Shown here: positions 1-7,728 of the stretch, piece after piece
Layout: the number at the start of each line of letters is the position of its first letter
How positions within the stretch are numbered: position 1 is the first letter of the stretch
NCBI RefSeq assembly: GCF_900453105.1
Contig: NZ_UGPW01000001.1
Span: 2,170,001 to 2,234,000, forward strand
DNA length: 64,000 nt
Direction of reading: 5' to 3'
DNA from: Moraxella ovis
GTDB taxonomy: Bacteria > Pseudomonadota > Gammaproteobacteria > Pseudomonadales > Moraxellaceae
Made by a program: the position numbers and the translations under genes
Notes under the pieces: model-generated
Seen by the model: the letters and a program-made list of their open reading frames with translations, nothing else
The model's database searches: none
What the model was told of the DNA's origin: nothing

Positions 1-2
1 TG

Positions 3-371
3 AGTAAATCCCACCCCATGGCGAATACCACATTGACGCTGGATGAGTTCTGTGAACTGCCCTTCGCGATGCTGTCCTATAACGGCGGCGAGTTCAGCGG
101 TGCGACCGACATCGCCTTACAACGACTGGGACGAACACGCAACGTCATGGTGTCGGTCAATCACATCTCGCTATTGCCGCAGCTGCTACAAGAATCCGAT
201 CTGGTGGCGGTACTGCCCAAGCACCTAGCCCAGACCCTGCCGAACGTTCATCTGCAAAGCCCACCAATCCCTGTTGATGGCTTTACCATGATGATGACAT
301 GGCACGAGCGCACCGAACACGACATAGCGCATCGCTGGCTTCGGGATGTCGTACTGAATGCATTAAAATGA
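3..371 (+). CDS. LysR-family regulator, C-terminal part (5' cut by window edge)
   Basis: The frame is open to the window edge, so this is the C-terminal ~120 residues of a longer protein. The sequence matches the effector-binding (periplasmic-binding-protein type 2) domain of LysR regulators: an HP-(x)-LT-(x)-F/LP segment, then ESDLVAVLP, and the closing WH-(x)n-HRWLRD helix typical of NahR/NodD-like members. The HTH lies outside the window. The Met at base 18 is internal, not a start. A hairpin terminator follows directly. Target genes cannot be named. Confidence 0.85.
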   Translation, partial: SKSHPMANTTLTLDEFCELPFAMLSYNGGEFSGATDIALQRLGRTRNVMVSVNHISLLPQLLQESDLVAVLPKHLAQTLPNVHLQSPPIPVDGFTMMMTWHERTEHDIAHRWLRDVVLNALK

Positions 372-375
372 TCAC

Positions 376-416
376 AAAAACAAAACACCGCCCATTTGGA
401 CGGTATTTTGTTTTTT
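376..416. terminator. Bidirectional rho-independent terminator
   Basis: Imperfect hairpin with CAAAA..CCG (381-390) pairing to CGG..TTTTG (401-410) and a T-run to 416. It lies between two convergent genes, the LysR fragment and the broken lipoprotein gene. Confidence 0.7.
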
Positions 417-417
417 G

Positions 418-1518
418 CTATTTACCTTCAAAATACGCCATTTTATCTCTATAAAACGAGCCTAGATAATAAGTATTATCCATCATTAGCACAGTCGAAA
501 CCCCACTAAAATCGGCAGTATATTTACCTTGATAAAGTGATTTTACCGCTAAATTATCAGGATTAATGATCGTAACGTGAAAATCTTTTAGGCAATCATA
601 GGTCATCGTTTGACCGCAGTTTTGGGTTCTTGATCCTGCGGTGATGAGTTTGTCACCCACCCAATGCAGATTATCAAACACGCCATAATCAAGCTGTGCA
701 GTTGCCACGACTGTGGTAGGGTTGGTGTTGGTGAGTTTACTCATGTTTTTCATGTGGGCGACATAGATGTGCTTTTCGTCTTTGGATAGCTCAATGCCGT
801 TATTACCGCTAAACTCCGAACCTTGTAATTTTTTCAAATTTTTGTGTGGTCGGTGTCCAGCGATACACCGCCCCTGTGATTTTGCCTGCAATCATTTCTG
901 TTAAATTGTGTTCTGGGTGCATCATCACGGTGGTGTAAATCGCCCCGTCCGCCCCTGACACCACGCTGTTACCTGCCAAATTCTGCCCTTGTCGTCTTTG
1001 GGCATTGGTACATTGCCAAGCCAAGTGATGGTCGGTGTGGCGGTGCTTGTATTTACTTCAAAAATTTCAATGGTTTCACGCGTGATGTTTTTGTCAAAAC
1101 CATTGTGATTGACCGCATACAAAAGCGACTTGCCAGAGCCAATCGCACGAATGCTCAAACCGTGAATTTGCATTTCATCGGCGTGCGGTTGTGGCTGGCT
1201 GTTTTGAAATTGGCTGTACGGTTTATCGGCTTTTGGGGCGATTAAGCGTTGGGCGGTTTTTGTTTGGCTGTCAATCAAATACAAACCGCTGTGGTGCGTC
1301 ATTCCGCTGGCGATAATCCATTTGGAATTGGGGATTTGCACCAAATCTTCGGGGCTTTTTAGATTTTCAATATAGCTTAATTGAGCAACTTCTTTGGCGG
1401 TGTCAATGGTTGCCGTCTGAATGCGTGGTGTGGCGTGGATTGTTTGGTTGATTGGCGTGCACGCTACGCCCAATGTGGCAAGGGTTAGGGCAAGGGCGGT
1501 GCTGGCGAATTTTTTCAT
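418..1518 (-). pseudogene. SMP-30/gluconolactonase-like beta-propeller lipoprotein, two frameshifts
   Basis: Three overlapping minus-strand ORFs (1518-925, 1024-809, 891-418) join into one protein of about 365 aa. It starts with a lipoprotein signal (MKKFASTALALTLATLGVAC; lipobox Cys at residue 20) and continues as repeats resembling SMP-30/gluconolactonase propellers. The first break is near 988-992, in a G-run (AAGGG where AAGGGG restores frame). The second is near 836-841, in an A6 run where A5 restores frame. The two changes compensate, so the first and last segments share a frame. Substrate unknown; the protein would be outside the cytoplasm. The upstream 100 bp is nearly identical to that of the nitronate monooxygenase gene at 21.5 kb. 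An exact Neisseria uptake 10-mer lies inside (1412-1421). Confidence 0.75.
1412..1421 (+). repeat. Neisseria-type DNA uptake word GCCGTCTGAA
   Basis: Exact 10-mer GCCGTCTGAA, the core Neisseria DUS, on the plus strand inside the lipoprotein pseudogene. The preceding bases TT give 11 of 12 matches to the extended AT-DUS. One 10-mer alone could be chance. The other DUS-like words nearby make origin from Neisseriaceae more likely. Confidence 0.6.
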
Positions 1519-1618
1519 AAAATTTTCTCTTTAAAATAAATGGAATGGGCGTATTATAAGATTCAATTTTTAAAATTTGAATGGCAAAAAATGGGAAGTT
1601 GGTTTTCTTTTTTGGAAA
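1516..1618 (-). promoter_or_regulatory. Promoter/operator region, 96% repeat of 21529-21631
   Basis: From the start codon outward, 103 bp match the region upstream of the nitronate monooxygenase gene with no gaps and about 4 mismatches. On the minus strand it contains a TATAAT -10 box with a TTCAAA -35 box 17 bp away. Upstream of these is a conserved block (about 1585-1618) with GGAAGTTGGTTTTC and TTTGGAAA. Related blocks precede the genes starting at 6782 and 16436. It probably binds a LysR-type regulator. Confidence 0.65.
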
Positions 1619-1636
1619 GATTATTTAAAATCCATT

Positions 1637-1651
1637 TTCAGGCTGGCTGAA
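1637..1651. repeat. DUS-like word TTCAGGCTGGCTGAA
   Basis: Near-palindromic 15-mer, one base from the Neisseriaceae dialect AGGCTGCCTGAA. The identical AGGCTGGCTGAA occurs at 18458-18469 and, inverted, at 2490-2501. Confidence 0.5.
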
Positions 1652-1656
1652 AACAA

Positions 1657-1687
1657 AAATATCGTCTGAAATATTTTTCAAACGGCA
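1657..1687 (-). terminator. Terminator of the LLM oxidoreductase gene, with DUS-like arm
   Basis: On the minus strand, GCCGTTTGAA pairs imperfectly with TTCAGACGA and is followed by a T-rich stretch, 9 nt after the stop at 1695. The right arm carries TCGTCTGAA on the plus strand, 9 bases of the Neisseria mucosa-type DUS. Hairpins built on uptake words are common in Neisseriaceae. Confidence 0.55.
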
Positions 1688-1694
1688 TTGTTAC

Positions 1695-2626
1695 TCAAAA
1701 CCGACTTAACACACATTCCGCCAATTCCGTCAGCACTTCATCGGCTGGTCTTTGCGTGGGTTTTAAATTTAACGCCAAATGCGTTACGCCTTTTTCTTGT
1801 TCTTTTGCCCAAAAATCCGCCAAGCCGTTTGCTCCGCCACGCAAATAAATGTTGTCAAACAACTGGGCTTTTGCGTTTTTATCCGCCAACACTTCCACAA
1901 ATTGAGCATAGCCAAAGGCGGTTGGCGTCTCTTTTTGGCATAAATCGTCAAGCGTTTTGATGATGTTTGCCGTGTCATCGGGGTTCACACCGTGCCATAG
2001 CCACGCATCAGGCACATTGGCAAGCCAGTCCATTTCCTGCCTTGCTCGCCCAATCGCCACGACTGGCAAGGGACAATCAGGCTTGGGGAGCAAATCCAAA
2101 TTCCCTGTCAAATCGCCATAATACTTGCCGTTAAAATGGGGAAAATCCTGTTCGGTCAAGGTTTTAATCAACTCAATGCTTTCACGAAAACGCTCGCTAC
2201 GAGAGGCAAAATCAGCCCCAAATGCAGGGTATTCCACAGGTCTGTCGCCAGAGGATAAGCCCAATAAAAACCGTCCATGACTCAAACTATCCACACTTGT
2301 CGCCATTTTGGCAATGTGAATGGGACTACGCAAAGGGGCAATCAACCCTGCCGTGCCAAGGGCGATTTTTTGGGTGTGGGCGGACAAAAACGCCAGCGTA
2401 ACCATTGGGTCAAGCCCCTGCCCGACATCGCCAAAATGGGGGTCGTAAAACGGCACATCTCGCACCCACAATGCCGAAAAACCCAAGTTTTCAGCCAGCC
2501 TTCATTGTCGGCAATGGCGGTCAAATTGTCTGGAATGTGGCTTTGATAGCCCATAAAGGGGGCGATTAAGCCAAACGAGAGCGTATGGGCTTGAAAAACT
2601 TGATTGAAAATGGGCGATAAGTTCAT
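1695..2626 (-). pseudogene. LLM-class flavin-dependent oxidoreductase, one frameshift
   Basis: Two minus-strand ORFs (2626-2342, and 2486-1695 beginning at a TTG) give one ~311-aa luciferase-like monooxygenase once a single A is added in the A4 run near 2487-2490, which restores WLKNLGFSALWVRDVPF. The joined protein has the usual landmarks: the N-terminal LSFGLIAPFMGY strand, DPMVTLAFLSAHTQKIALGTAGLIAPLRSP, and GRFLLGLSSGDRPVEYPAFG. This fits the luciferase-type oxidoreductases of about 310 aa that use FMN and a partner reductase. The substrate is unknown. An LTTR-type palindrome lies about 90 bp upstream (2712-2724). The usual divergent LysR gene is missing, and rloA sits there instead. Confidence 0.8.
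2490..2502 (-). repeat. DUS-like word AAGGCTGGCTGAA inside the LLM gene
   Basis: The minus strand reads AAGGCTGGCTGAA, sharing its last 12 bases with words at 1640-1651 and 18458-18469. It directly abuts the A-run where the frame is lost. Confidence 0.4.
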
Positions 2627-2706
2627 TGTTTTGCCTTAAAAATAATGAGAATGGGCGTATTTTAAGGGATTTTTGGTTTTGTAAAAATAGCAAGAATATC
2701 AAAAAT

Positions 2707-2728
2707 CTTTTGCCAGATTGGTATAAAT
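2707..2728 (-). promoter_or_regulatory. LTTR-type operator upstream of the LLM oxidoreductase
   Basis: First of four related 22-bp sites (also 9994, 11246, 14088). The core here is TGCCAGATTGGTA, an imperfect palindrome of T-N11-A form, as bound by LysR-type regulators. It lies about 85 bp upstream of the start at 2626, the normal position for activator binding. Confidence 0.5.
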
Positions 2729-2839
2729 CAATAAAAATTTTCACACGGATTGACTTAAACATGAGAAGTGTCCACTTGATTTTTGTTAAATTGCATGATA
2801 TTTTATGGAAAATTTTTCCAAAAAATAGCTTGAAAATAT

Positions 2840-4102
2840 ATGTTAATTGAATTTAGCGTGGCAAATTGCCTGTCTTTTGATGAAAGACAAACTTTAAGTA
2901 TGGTTAAATCGCACAGCGATGAGTTGCCAGATAACGCCTATTCGGTTGTAAAGGCAAAGGATTTGCATTTGCTACATTCAGTTGCCATTTACGGTGCAAA
3001 TGCCAGTGGCAAATCCAATTTCATTAAGGCTTTCCGCTTGATGGAACAGATTGTAACAACCACATCACAGCGTGGCGATGAACTTGATGTAACACCTTTT
3101 AAACTTAATCAAAAAAACATCACAGAACCATCTGAGTTTGAAGTGGTTTTTGTCATTGATGGTGTCCGCTATCAGTACGGTTTTTCAGCAGATAAATATC
3201 AAATTTATGATGAATGGCTTTATGCCTATCCAAAAAATCGCCCACAAAAATGGTTTGAACGGGTTTGGGTTAATGATGAAAAACGCCATACTTGGCAATT
3301 TAGTTCATTATTTTTGGGTAACAAACGCTTGTGGCAAGAATCTACAAGAGATAACGCCTTATTTTTATCTACTGCGGTGCAATTAAATAGTGAGCAATTA
3401 AAGCCTTTATTTGATTGGTTTGATAAAACATTGGCATTTATTGGTGTTGATGGGTTAAGCCCAAGTTACACCGCTCAGCTATGCACTAAAGAACAAAAAA
3501 ATGAAATCATTCGCCTGCTAAGGACTGCTGATTTTAATATTCATGATATTAAAGTTCAAATTGAGGATTTTGATGAATCCAAACTGCCTGACGATATGCC
3601 TCCCGAGTTAAAAAATCATTTAGTGAAAGCCTTAAAAGGAACCAAACAAATTGATAGCATTGAATTGTTGCATTATGATGATTTGGGTAATCCTGTTTAT
3701 TTTGATTTTGATGAAGAGTCAGATGGCACACAAAAATTCTTTGCTTTTTCTGGTCCCATTTTAGATATTTTAATGAATGGCAGGATTTTATTTATTGATG
3801 AATTAAATCAAAATCTACACCCTAAATTAGTACAATTTTTGGTTGATTTATTTCATAATCCCAAGTCCAACCCAAGACACGCCCAACTTATTTTTACAAC
3901 GCATGAAACTTCTATTCTAAATCAAAATATCTTTCGTAGAGACCAAATTTGGTTTTGCGAACGCAGCAAGCAACAATCATCTATTTTGTATCCTTTATCT
4001 GATTTTAGCCCCAAAAAAGGCAAAGAAAACTTAGAAAATGTTTATTTGTCGGGCGGATATGGAGCAGTGCCATTTATTGACCATTTTATTTTGGAGCAAT
4101 AA
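2840..4102 (+). CDS. RloA-like AAA ATPase (AbiL-type defence pair)
   Basis: 420-aa AAA15-type ATPase related to OLD/RloA proteins. It starts MLIEFSVANCLSF, the usual N-terminal strand of the family. Walker A is GANASGKS at residues 52-59, Walker B is ILFIDEL with Asp near residue 320, and FTTHET near 350 is the switch His. RloB follows after 3 bp, so the two are one operon. RloA was named from Campylobacter restriction loci; the same ATPase plus Toprim-like arrangement occurs in AbiL abortive infection and in PARIS. The proposed role is a phage-sensing ATPase that holds or releases its partner. AT-rich codon use and its place between oxidoreductase genes suggest acquisition. Confidence 0.8.
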   Translation: MLIEFSVANCLSFDERQTLSMVKSHSDELPDNAYSVVKAKDLHLLHSVAIYGANASGKSNFIKAFRLMEQIVTTTSQRGDELDVTPFKLNQKNITEPSEFEVVFVIDGVRYQYGFSADKYQIYDEWLYAYPKNRPQKWFERVWVNDEKRHTWQFSSLFLGNKRLWQESTRDNALFLSTAVQLNSEQLKPLFDWFDKTLAFIGVDGLSPSYTAQLCTKEQKNEIIRLLRTADFNIHDIKVQIEDFDESKLPDDMPPELKNHLVKALKGTKQIDSIELLHYDDLGNPVYFDFDEESDGTQKFFAFSGPILDILMNGRILFIDELNQNLHPKLVQFLVDLFHNPKSNPRHAQLIFTTHETSILNQNIFRRDQIWFCERSKQQSSILYPLSDFSPKKGKENLENVYLSGGYGAVPFIDHFILEQ

Positions 4103-4105
4103 ATA

Positions 4106-4801
4106 ATGGGTAGTGATGATTTATTTAAAAAACGCAAATTACGAGCCGCCAAAGAAAAACGCAAGAAAACTGAAAGAAAAAATCATGATAGAGTTTTGAT
4201 TGTTTGTGAAGGTGAGAAAACAGAACCATTTTATTTTAATGGTTTGCGTTCGGCTTATAAATTGGATACCGCAAACATTAAGATAACAGGTGATTGCGGT
4301 TCTGACCCAATGAGTATCGTTGATAAAGCCATTAAAGAGTATGAAAAATCCAAACAAGATGGGAATTGTTTTGATAGGGTTTATTGTGTGTTTGATAAAG
4401 ATGCGCACCCAAAATATCAAGATGCCATCAATAAAATCAAACAATTATCAACAGGGAAAAACAAAAAGCCATTCTTTGTAGTTTGTTCTGTTCCTTGTTT
4501 TGAGTATTGGTTATTATTACATTTTGTTTATACAACACAGCCATTTTCAGCATCTGGTAAAAATAGTATTGCCGATAATGTTATTAAAGAGCTTAAAAAA
4601 TATATTCCAACCTATGAAAAGGGACAAAATGATATATTTGTATTATTGAAAGATAAACTAAATTTTGCCATTCAAAATACCAAAAGAGTCAATCAAGAAT
4701 CGGTGGAAAATAATACAGACAATCCGAGTACGACTATTGTTGGATTGGTTGAATATCTGATTGGGTTGAGTAAAACAAATGGGGCTGTCCTAGATAACTA
4801 A
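4106..4801 (+). CDS. RloB-like Toprim-type partner, 3' end replaced by an IS
   Basis: 231-aa RloB-family protein. It has a lysine/arginine-rich N-terminus, then VLIVCEGEKTEPFYF (acidic Glu at residue 35) and YCVFDKDAH (Asp 97 and Asp 99). That spacing resembles the Glu..DxD metal site of Toprim nucleases. In AbiL/RloAB systems it would be the effector. The reading frame runs into the left inverted repeat of the IS at 4781, so the last six residues and the stop are IS-encoded. Without the IS, the frame would probably have ended within a few codons. The protein may therefore be nearly complete and active. Confidence 0.78.
   Translation: MGSDDLFKKRKLRAAKEKRKKTERKNHDRVLIVCEGEKTEPFYFNGLRSAYKLDTANIKITGDCGSDPMSIVDKAIKEYEKSKQDGNCFDRVYCVFDKDAHPKYQDAINKIKQLSTGKNKKPFFVVCSVPCFEYWLLLHFVYTTQPFSASGKNSIADNVIKELKKYIPTYEKGQNDIFVLLKDKLNFAIQNTKRVNQESVENNTDNPSTTIVGLVEYLIGLSKTNGAVLDN
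4781..4797 (+). repeat. Left terminal inverted repeat of the IS1016-like element
   Basis: GGGGCTGTCCTAGATAA; it also supplies the last codons and the stop of the rloB-like ORF. Confidence 0.88.
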
Positions 4802-5448
4802 CCCAAACTGCCCTTAAATAATTGTTTTAAAATGGAAATTTGAGATTTAAGGTCACTGTTATTAAAATGCCATTCGCATTCTTTAAGATAAAGCTCAAAG
4901 TGTTCTTTGGGAACACCGTTAAATTTGCGTAAATGGCGTTTTGCCTGATTCCAAAAATTCTCTATTCCGTTAATGTGATTTTGTTTTTCTGCAAAGTGCG
5001 TACTGTGATTGATTCCAAAGTGATTAAATTCACTAACATCAAGCACATCATAGCTTTCGTAGAAATCTGTGTAAACAATGCTGTCAGGCTTTACTTTTTC
5101 TCGTATAATGGGCAATAAAGTGGCTGACTTTGTATTAGGTACGGCAACGGTATAAACCTTGCCATTTCGCTTTAATAAGCCAAATACCGCAGTCTTACCG
5201 CTTGCACCACGACCACACTTACCTTTGCGTGTTCCGCCAAAATAGCTCTCATCAGCTTCAACTTCGCCATCTAGCATTTCTAGGTGCTGACTGTGTTGAT
5301 AGATGAGTAGGCGTAATCGGTGAAAATAGTAAGCAGCTGTTGTTTTATTTACATTGGCTAATTGAGCTGCCGTTCTTGCAGTAACACCTGCAACAAACAG
5401 CTCAATGAGTTTGTTTTGTTTGTACTGACTTAGACGACTTTTTCTCAC
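4798..5448 (-). CDS. IS1595-family (IS1016-like) transposase
   Basis: 216-aa DDE transposase, full length for the IS1016 group. An N-terminal HTH-like segment (residues 14-47, with TARTAAQLANVNKTTAAYYF) is followed by the catalytic domain. Acidic residues are visible at D66 (EVEADESYFGG), D128 (VYTDFYESYD) and E163 (HINGIENFW). A basic GKCGRGASGKT stretch follows the first Asp, as in ISXO2-like enzymes. It appears intact, so the element may still be mobile. The gene is convergent with rloB and overlaps its stop by a few bases. Confidence 0.92.
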   Translation of the reverse strand: MRKSRLSQYKQNKLIELFVAGVTARTAAQLANVNKTTAAYYFHRLRLLIYQHSQHLEMLDGEVEADESYFGGTRKGKCGRGASGKTAVFGLLKRNGKVYTVAVPNTKSATLLPIIREKVKPDSIVYTDFYESYDVLDVSEFNHFGINHSTHFAEKQNHINGIENFWNQAKRHLRKFNGVPKEHFELYLKECEWHFNNSDLKSQISILKQLFKGSLG

Positions 5449-5482
5449 TGGGTTATTTTAACCTAAATGGAGTTTTTAGTCA

Positions 5483-5499
5483 TTATCTAGGACAGCCCC
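5483..5499 (-). repeat. Right terminal inverted repeat of the IS1016-like element
   Basis: Exact reverse complement of the left 17-bp end. Confidence 0.88.
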
Positions 5500-5593
5500 A
5501 AATAAAATAAATAATAGTTATGTATTTATAGTTATTTTAACAAGATAAAGACATTGCTTGTTTTTCAGTATAATTTATTGAACTGTTTTATTC

Positions 5594-5626
5594 CCAAATC
5601 AATGTTATTGGTTTGGTCATCATTTT
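5594..5626 (+). terminator. Possible original rloB terminator
   Basis: CCAAATCAAT and ATTGGTTTGG form a hairpin with a 3-nt loop; a T-run follows at about 5621-5627. The rest of 5500-5735 is AT-rich with no gene seen. Confidence 0.4.
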
Positions 5627-5735
5627 TTACTGTTAACAAATAATTATAATTGCTAGTATCTTAAAACTAATAACTTAATGGTGATTTTTGTAAATTTATT
5701 TTTCAAAAATTGAAATTTTGAATTTTAACTAGCCC

Positions 5736-5776
5736 AAAAAAACAAAAACACCGCCTGAAACATTGTTCAAACGGCA
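5736..5776 (-). terminator. Terminator of the quinone-reductase-like gene
   Basis: On the minus strand, GCCGTTTGAA (5775-5766) pairs with TTCAGGCGG (5759-5751), followed by GTTTTTGTTTTTTT. It starts 18 nt after the stop at 5794. Confidence 0.65.
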
Positions 5777-5793
5777 TTTCACTTAAAAATCAA

Positions 5794-6782
5794 TCAAACC
5801 TTCACCACAATCTTCCCAATCTGCTGATTGCTTGCCATATATTCGTGGGCTTTAACCATTTCATCAAAGGCAAAGATTTTGTCAATTTCAGGGCGTAACT
5901 GACCGTTTGCCAAGCCGTCATAGACAAAGGTTTTGGCTTGTGCCAATTTTTCAGGCACGGTGGTAATTTCAAAAAGTTCATACCCCCGCACGGTCAAATG
6001 CTTGCCCAAAATTGGGAACACAGGCACAGCGATGTCATCGTGGCTTAACGCCCCATAAATGATGTAGCGACCGTCTTGTGCCATTGCGTGAAAAATTTTG
6101 GACGCTTCTTGCCCGCCCACAGGGTCAAACACCACATTGATGCCTTTGCCGTTTGTGATTTCAAACAGTTTGGCGGTTACATCGTCTTCGCTTGTGGCAA
6201 TCACAAAATCCGCCCCTTTTTCCAAAAGCACATCGCCTTTGGCGTGGGTGCGAGACAAGGCAATCACGGTTGCCCCTTGCATTTTGGCGATTTGGATACT
6301 GGCTAAACCAACCGAACTGGTTGCACCGCCCAGCACCACCACATCGCCTTTTTGCATTTTGCCAAACTCAATCAGTCCGCCATAAGCGGTAATAAACGCC
6401 ATCCAACTGGCGGACGCTTGTTCCATTGATAAATTATCAGGGTGCTTAACGACTGCGTGTTTGGGCATATTGACAATCTCGCCATAAGTGCCGTATTCGG
6501 TAAACATAAAGGACGGAATGACGCTGACCTTATCGCCAATGGCAACTTCGTTCACACCCTCGCCAATAGCCACAACCACGCTTGCCCCTTCATAACCCAA
6601 AGTCGCAGGGAATACAGGGTCAATCACATACGCCCCTTCTCGGTACATCATTTCGGCACGGTTTAAGCCTATGGCTTGGATTTGGATTTGCACTTCGCCC
6701 GATTTTGGGCGGGGATTTGTACATCAACGATTTGCAGGACATCAGGCGAACCTGTTTGGGTGAATTGGATTTGTTTGGTCAT
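5794..6782 (-). pseudogene. Zinc-dependent-alcohol-dehydrogenase/quinone-reductase-like protein, frameshifted near N-terminus
   Basis: Medium-chain dehydrogenase/reductase of about 329 aa. The large ORF (6693-5794) begins too late, at MQIQIQAIGLNRAEMMYREG. An in-frame-looking ATG at 6782 gives MTKQIQFTQTGSPDVLQIVDV, typical for the family, but the frame is lost near 6709 where one C is missing (GCCCAAAA; GCCCCAAAA restores PAPKSGEVQIQIQA). The Rossmann motif GGATSSVGLASIQIAKMQG and the substrate-domain GYEGASVVVAIG are intact. It should bind NADPH and reduce quinone-like or enone substrates. The upstream region shares the operator block seen at 1585 and 21600. Confidence 0.78.
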
Positions 6783-6839
6783 TTTTTTACCTTATTTATG
6801 AAATGGAATGAGCGTATTTTAATGTATTGAAATTAGGAT

Positions 6840-6888
6840 AAGAATAGCGAAAAATGGGAAGTGGGTTTTCGTATTTGGAAAGGTGGCT
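6840..6888 (-). promoter_or_regulatory. Operator block related to 1585-1618 and 21598-21631
   Basis: Contains GCGAAAAATGGGAAGTGGGT and TATTTGGAAAGG, closely matching the blocks upstream of the genes that start at 1518 and 21531. Spacing to the start codon (58-106 bp) is similar. Probably the same regulator or a close relative. Confidence 0.5.
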
Positions 6889-6907
6889 TCGGGCAATTAA
6901 AAAACAC

Positions 6908-6923
6908 TTCAATCATACTTGAA
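6908..6923. promoter_or_regulatory. ArsR operator 1, first ars operon
   Basis: TTCAATCATACTTGAA: arms TTCAA/TTGAA separated by 6 bp. The same 16-bp geometry appears at 16597, 16996 and, with one mismatch in an arm, 7291. It overlaps the -35 box, as expected for ArsR repression. Confidence 0.7.
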
Positions 6924-6946
6924 ATATTGAAATTTCTTGTTATAAT
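6919..6946 (+). promoter_or_regulatory. Promoter of first ars operon, probably leaderless
   Basis: TTGAAA (6919-6924), 16 bp, TATAAT (6941-6946). The ATG of arsR is only 7 nt after the -10 box, so the transcript should start at or next to the ATG. There is no Shine-Dalgarno sequence. Confidence 0.65.
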
Positions 6947-6953
6947 TACGCCT

Positions 6954-7256
6954 ATGAATACGATACAAGCAAGCAAACTCTTTGAGAGCCTGTCTTCTCC
7001 GATAAGACTGGCGATTTTTCAACAACTTACCGCCGCAGGCAGTACTGGCATGATTGCTGGCGACTTGGCAAAACAGCTTAACCTTGCCCCGAATAATGTG
7101 TCTTTTCATCTAAAAAGCCTGTTGCATTCGGGGCTTGTGCGTGTGGTGCAGGAAGGACGGCACATGCGTTATTTTGCCGAGCTGGATTTGATGATGGCAT
7201 TGACCCATTTTCTGACCCAAAACTGCTGTTCTCAAACAGGCGAATCTTGCCAGTGA
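6954..7256 (+). CDS. arsR: ArsR-family arsenic-responsive repressor (copy 1)
   Basis: 100-aa winged-helix repressor. The start at 6954 (MNTIQASKLFESLSSP) is chosen because the paralogue at 16645 starts at the same place and the -10 box lies just upstream. The helix-turn-helix is GDLAKQLNLAPNNVSFHLKSL, and the wing contains VVQEGRHMRYF. The only cysteines are near the C-terminus (NCCSQTGESC), a likely As(III)-binding site. In the classical R773 ArsR the cysteines are in the DNA-recognition helix, so this is a C-terminal-Cys type. First gene of arsR-arsC-acr3. Confidence 0.88.
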   Translation: MNTIQASKLFESLSSPIRLAIFQQLTAAGSTGMIAGDLAKQLNLAPNNVSFHLKSLLHSGLVRVVQEGRHMRYFAELDLMMALTHFLTQNCCSQTGESCQ

Positions 7257-7258
7257 TT

Positions 7259-7273
7259 TTCAGGCAGCCTGAA
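7259..7273. repeat. Neisseriaceae DNA uptake sequence (king/sim dialect)
   Basis: TTCAGGCAGCCTGAA. The plus strand holds AGGCAGCCTGAA, the Kingella-type DUS, exactly. The minus strand holds AGGCTGCCTGAA, the Simonsiella-type DUS. It lies between arsR and arsC. Confidence 0.75.
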
Positions 7274-7290
7274 AAATTATTGCCAAATAT

Positions 7291-7306
7291 TTCTATATTT
7301 CTTGAA
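7291..7306. promoter_or_regulatory. Degenerate second ArsR site before arsC (copy 1)
   Basis: TTCTATATTTCTTGAA keeps the 16-bp spacing of the other sites with one arm mismatch. It lies 14 bp before the arsC start. Confidence 0.4.
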
Positions 7307-7320
7307 AGATTGGAGTAACT

Positions 7321-7725
7321 ATGAACATCACCATTTATCACAACCCAAACTGCGGTACTTCACGCAATGTACTAGCACTCATCCGCCACGCTGGTATTGA
7401 GCCACAAGTGATTGAATATTTGAAAAATCCGCCAAGTGAAACGACTTTGCGTGATTTAATCAAACGCATGGGCATCACGCCTCGCCAATTGCTGCGAACC
7501 AATGTGCCTCCGTATGAAACGTTTGATTTGCAAAATGAAAAATTAAGCGATGACGAGCTCATTTCCGCCATGCTTCGTGAACCGATTTTAATCAATCGTC
7601 CGATTGTGGTGAGTGAAAAAGGTGTGAAATTATGCCGTCCGTCCGAAACAGTTTTGGCATTTTTACCGCCTTTTGCGACCCCGTTTGTCAAAGAAGACGG
7701 CGAAATTATTAATCATAAGGAGTAA
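7321..7725 (+). CDS. arsC: Arsenate reductase, glutaredoxin-linked type (copy 1)
   Basis: 134-aa ArsC of the R773 family. Thioredoxin-like fold with catalytic Cys in [20 protein letters not shown] (residues 4-23) and the conserved C-terminal arginine region INRPIVVSEKGVKLCRPSE. It reduces arsenate to arsenite with glutathione and glutaredoxin, so that Acr3 can export it. A GGAG Shine-Dalgarno precedes ATG 7321. acr3 follows after 3 bp. A close paralogue is encoded at 17026. Confidence 0.93.
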   Translation: MNITIYHNPNCGTSRNVLALIRHAGIEPQVIEYLKNPPSETTLRDLIKRMGITPRQLLRTNVPPYETFDLQNEKLSDDELISAMLREPILINRPIVVSEKGVKLCRPSETVLAFLPPFATPFVKEDGEIINHKE

Positions 7726-7728
7726 ATC

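Larger units (their letters stand above)
4781..5499. mobile_element. IS1016-like insertion sequence (IS1595 family)
   Basis: 719-bp element with perfect 17-bp terminal inverted repeats, GGGGCTGTCCTAGATAA at 4781-4797 and its complement at 5483-5499. It encodes one transposase that fills almost the whole element. Size, ends and protein fit the IS1016 group of Neisseria, Haemophilus and Moraxella. IS1595-family elements usually make 8-bp target duplications. None is clear here; the flanks share only AAAT. It is inserted at the very 3' end of rloB. Confidence 0.9.

Noticed and set aside
4773..5507. An 8-bp target duplication around the IS1016-like element
   Set aside because: Left AAACAAAT and right AAATAAAA do not match; only AAAT is shared, which is expected by chance in AT-rich DNA.
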